A DNA stretch of 16,125 nucleotides. Source: Bacillota bacterium (GTDB taxonomy: Bacteria > Bacillota > Clostridia > DSM-8532). Below the pieces are notes generated by a model, which was not told where the DNA came from, searched no databases, and was given only the letters and a program-made list of their open reading frames with translations. The stretch lies in NCBI GenBank assembly GCA_023410885.1, contig JAEYPI010000232.1:1-16125 (forward strand), read 5' to 3'. Position 1 is the first letter of the stretch. Every line of letters starts with the position of its first letter. The translations under genes were made by a program, and so were the position numbers. Shown piece after piece: positions 14,155 to 16,125 of this stretch.

Positions 14155-14183
14155 TTAAAAAATGTATAGATTTGGGGTACAAT
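14155..14183 (+). promoter_or_regulatory. Promoter of the ABC transporter gene
   Basis: TTAAAA (14155-14160), 17-base spacer, TACAAT (14178-14183), about 46 bases before the start codon. The -10 matches five of six, the -35 four of six. Confidence 0.5.
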
Positions 14184-14228
14184 AGAGTAATTGTTCCATG
14201 AGCTAAGTGAAAGGAATGAAGCCCTACC

Positions 14229-16125
14229 ATGCTAAAACTTATCAAGTACTTGAAACCGTTTATATTATCCATTGTGTTCATAGTTGCATTTCTATTTTTA
14301 CAAGCCTTCTGTGATTTAGCCCTGCCCGAATATATGTCGAATATCGTTAACATAGGTATTCAACAGGGTGGTATCGAAAATGCTGTTCCAAAAGCCATAA
14401 GAAAAGTAGAATTAGATAAGCTGGCTCTTTTTATGACGGACAGTGAAAAAGCAACATTCTTCACTTACTATACTTTATATCAGCCAGATGATGCTACACA
14501 ATATCACTACACGCGCTATGTTGAGGAATTCCCCGCTTTATCAAAGGAGCCCATTTACATTTTAAACACATCTGTTAAAGATGCGACGGCTGAGCTGAAT
14601 CCTATACTGGGAAAACCGATGCTCATTGTTTACGGCCTTTCTGAAAATAAATTCGGAGATACTAATGAAGGAATCGGGAATATGTTTCCTTCTGGCACAG
14701 ACCCCTTCACTGTTCTTTCTAAACTGCCGCAAGAACAGCTCTCCTCTATGATGCAGGGAATGGAAGCCAAATTTTCTGTTTTGTCGGAGAGTATGATTAC
14801 CCAATCAGCCGTAGAGTACTTAAAAGGAGAATACAAGTCCTTGGGTATCGATATGAATAAGCTCCAGGAGCGGTATCTCCTGAATTCAGGTCTGATCATG
14901 GTGCTTATTGCTTTCCTCAGTATGATCGCAACAGTCGTTGTCGGATTTATGTCAGCTCGTATAGCGGCTGGTTTAAGCCGTAATGTCAGAAACAAGCTCT
15001 TCCAGAAGGTTGAAAGCTTTTCAAGTGCTGAATTTGATAAATTCTCCACGGCCTCCCTCATTACCCGTACCACCAACGATATCCAGCAGATTCAAATGCT
15101 GATGGTCATGCTGTTGCGCATTGTATTCTATGCACCTATTGTAGGTATAGGAGGAATTCTTAAAGTACTCGCAACACGAACTAACATGGGCTGGGTTATA
15201 GCCGTATCCGTCATGGCCATCCTTTCAATTGTTGTTGTGATGTTCAGTATTGCCATTCCCAAGTTTAAAATTGTTCAAAAGCTAGTCGACCGTCTGAATC
15301 TTGTTACGCGTGAGCGCCTTACAGGTCTATTGGTTATACGCGCCTTTAATACACAAAAGTATGAAGAGGACCGCTTTGATAAGGCCAATCAGGATTTGAC
15401 ACGTATAAACCTCTTTATCAACCGAACCATGGCCCTCATGATGCCTTTGATGATGCTGGTCATGAATGGAATAACCCTACTTGTGGTCTGGGTGGGGTCT
15501 CACCAAATTGATTCCGGCATCATGCAGGTAGGGGACCTAATGGCCTTTATTCAATATATCATGCAAATTATAATGGCCTTCCTTATGATATCCATGGTTT
15601 CAATCATTCTTCCCCGTGCCTCGGTTTCAGCCCAGCGTATTGCTGAAGTGTTGATTACAGAGCCCTCCATTGTAGACCCTGCTAAGCCTCGCTCCTTTGA
15701 CCCCCTTATTCGAGGAACAGTTGAATTCAAGGATGTGTCCTTCCGTTATCCCGGTGCAGAGGACGATGTCTTAAGCAACATTACTTTTACAGCCCATTGC
15801 GGTCAGACAACCGCTTTCATCGGTAGTACGGGCAGCGGGAAAACTACTCTAGTCAACTTAATACCCCGGTTTTATGATGTATCAAGTGGTAAGATACTGG
15901 TGGATGGTGTGGATATAAGAGAGGTCACCCAGCATGATTTACGAGAAAAAATTGGCTATGTTCCGCAAAAAGGAGCCCTTTTTTCCGGAACGATTGAAAG
16001 CAACATCCGTTATGGCGCTGAGAAAGCCACCGACGAAGAACTAAAAAAGGCCGCTGAAATAGCCCAAGCCATGGGTTTCATTGATGAAAAGCCTGAAGGA
16101 TTTAATGCGCCCATTTCCCAAGGGG
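14229..16125 (+). CDS. ABC exporter half-transporter (permease fused to ATPase), 3' end missing
   Basis: 632 residues are visible, running off the right edge. The opening MLKLIKYLKPF..., ALPEYMSNIVNIGIQQGGIENAVP, is typical of a clostridial heterodimeric exporter subunit. Membrane helix 1 (about 11-35) is followed by a large insert (about 36-215) that should lie outside the membrane, then the remaining helices (219-470). The nucleotide-binding domain begins near 500, with Walker A GSTGSGKTT (from Gly532) and a Q-loop VPQKGALF (Gln580). The signature motif and Walker B lie beyond the window. A TGA at 14217-14219 blocks upstream extension; AAAGGA lies 12-13 bases before the ATG. A partner subunit would be expected just downstream. 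The substrate is unknown. Confidence 0.9.
   Translation, partial: MLKLIKYLKPFILSIVFIVAFLFLQAFCDLALPEYMSNIVNIGIQQGGIENAVPKAIRKVELDKLALFMTDSEKATFFTYYTLYQPDDATQYHYTRYVEEFPALSKEPIYILNTSVKDATAELNPILGKPMLIVYGLSENKFGDTNEGIGNMFPSGTDPFTVLSKLPQEQLSSMMQGMEAKFSVLSESMITQSAVEYLKGEYKSLGIDMNKLQERYLLNSGLIMVLIAFLSMIATVVVGFMSARIAAGLSRNVRNKLFQKVESFSSAEFDKFSTASLITRTTNDIQQIQMLMVMLLRIVFYAPIVGIGGILKVLATRTNMGWVIAVSVMAILSIVVVMFSIAIPKFKIVQKLVDRLNLVTRERLTGLLVIRAFNTQKYEEDRFDKANQDLTRINLFINRTMALMMPLMMLVMNGITLLVVWVGSHQIDSGIMQVGDLMAFIQYIMQIIMAFLMISMVSIILPRASVSAQRIAEVLITEPSIVDPAKPRSFDPLIRGTVEFKDVSFRYPGAEDDVLSNITFTAHCGQTTAFIGSTGSGKTTLVNLIPRFYDVSSGKILVDGVDIREVTQHDLREKIGYVPQKGALFSGTIESNIRYGAEKATDEELKKAAEIAQAMGFIDEKPEGFNAPISQG

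Noticed and set aside
14562..15076. Minus-strand frames of 80 and 148 codons under the ABC transporter gene
   Set aside because: The plus-strand frame is continuous with typical exporter motifs; the antisense frames have no recognisable domain or ribosome binding site.

Overview
The window looks like chromosome of an anaerobic, endospore-forming Firmicute of class Clostridia. A complete GerA-type germinant receptor operon, a T-box leader, a monocluster ferredoxin, strong AGGAGG-type ribosome binding sites and several near-perfect sigma-A promoters all point that way. Genus cannot be fixed from the sequence. No phage, insertion sequence, CRISPR array, tRNA or rRNA was seen.

Layout, left to right. 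(1) The end of an RluA-family pseudouridine synthase (+), whose start lies before the window. It converges on paaK (-, phenylacetate-CoA ligase), and the last codons of the synthase form a terminator hairpin for paaK. (2) paaK sits behind a T-box leader whose specifier reads UUC (Phe), under a consensus extended -10 promoter embedded in the 3' end of a small bacterial PH-domain gene. The tRNA-Phe control suggests an anabolic job: salvage of phenylacetate towards phenylalanine. (3) A zinc-ribbon, single-span membrane protein gene (-) is followed, in the same frame after two stop codons, by a divergent second copy of its own C-terminal cassette. (4) A three-gene operon (-): XRE regulator, tandem DUF1538 membrane protein and tandem PII-like protein, with an inverted repeat over its promoter and a 15-bp perfect terminator stem. 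(5) A permuted papain-fold protein (-) is followed by three stacked hairpins, two of them in a 47-bp tandem repeat. (6) A divergent LytR-CpsA-Psr protein (+) and a small ferredoxin (+). (7) A germination operon (-): A, B and C subunits with overlapping reading frames, then a 54-residue two-helix membrane protein starting in an ATGA overlap, a good candidate for a receptor D subunit. The A subunit has an extra ~220-residue charged N-terminal region containing a Lys-Asp hexanucleotide microsatellite. (8) A divergent ABC exporter half (+) running off the right edge.

The points most worth a second look are the Phe T-box on paaK, the DUF1538/PII cassette with its operator, the extra C-terminal cassette beside the zinc-ribbon gene, the stacked hairpin repeats, the tiny fourth ger gene and the extended germinant-receptor A subunit.
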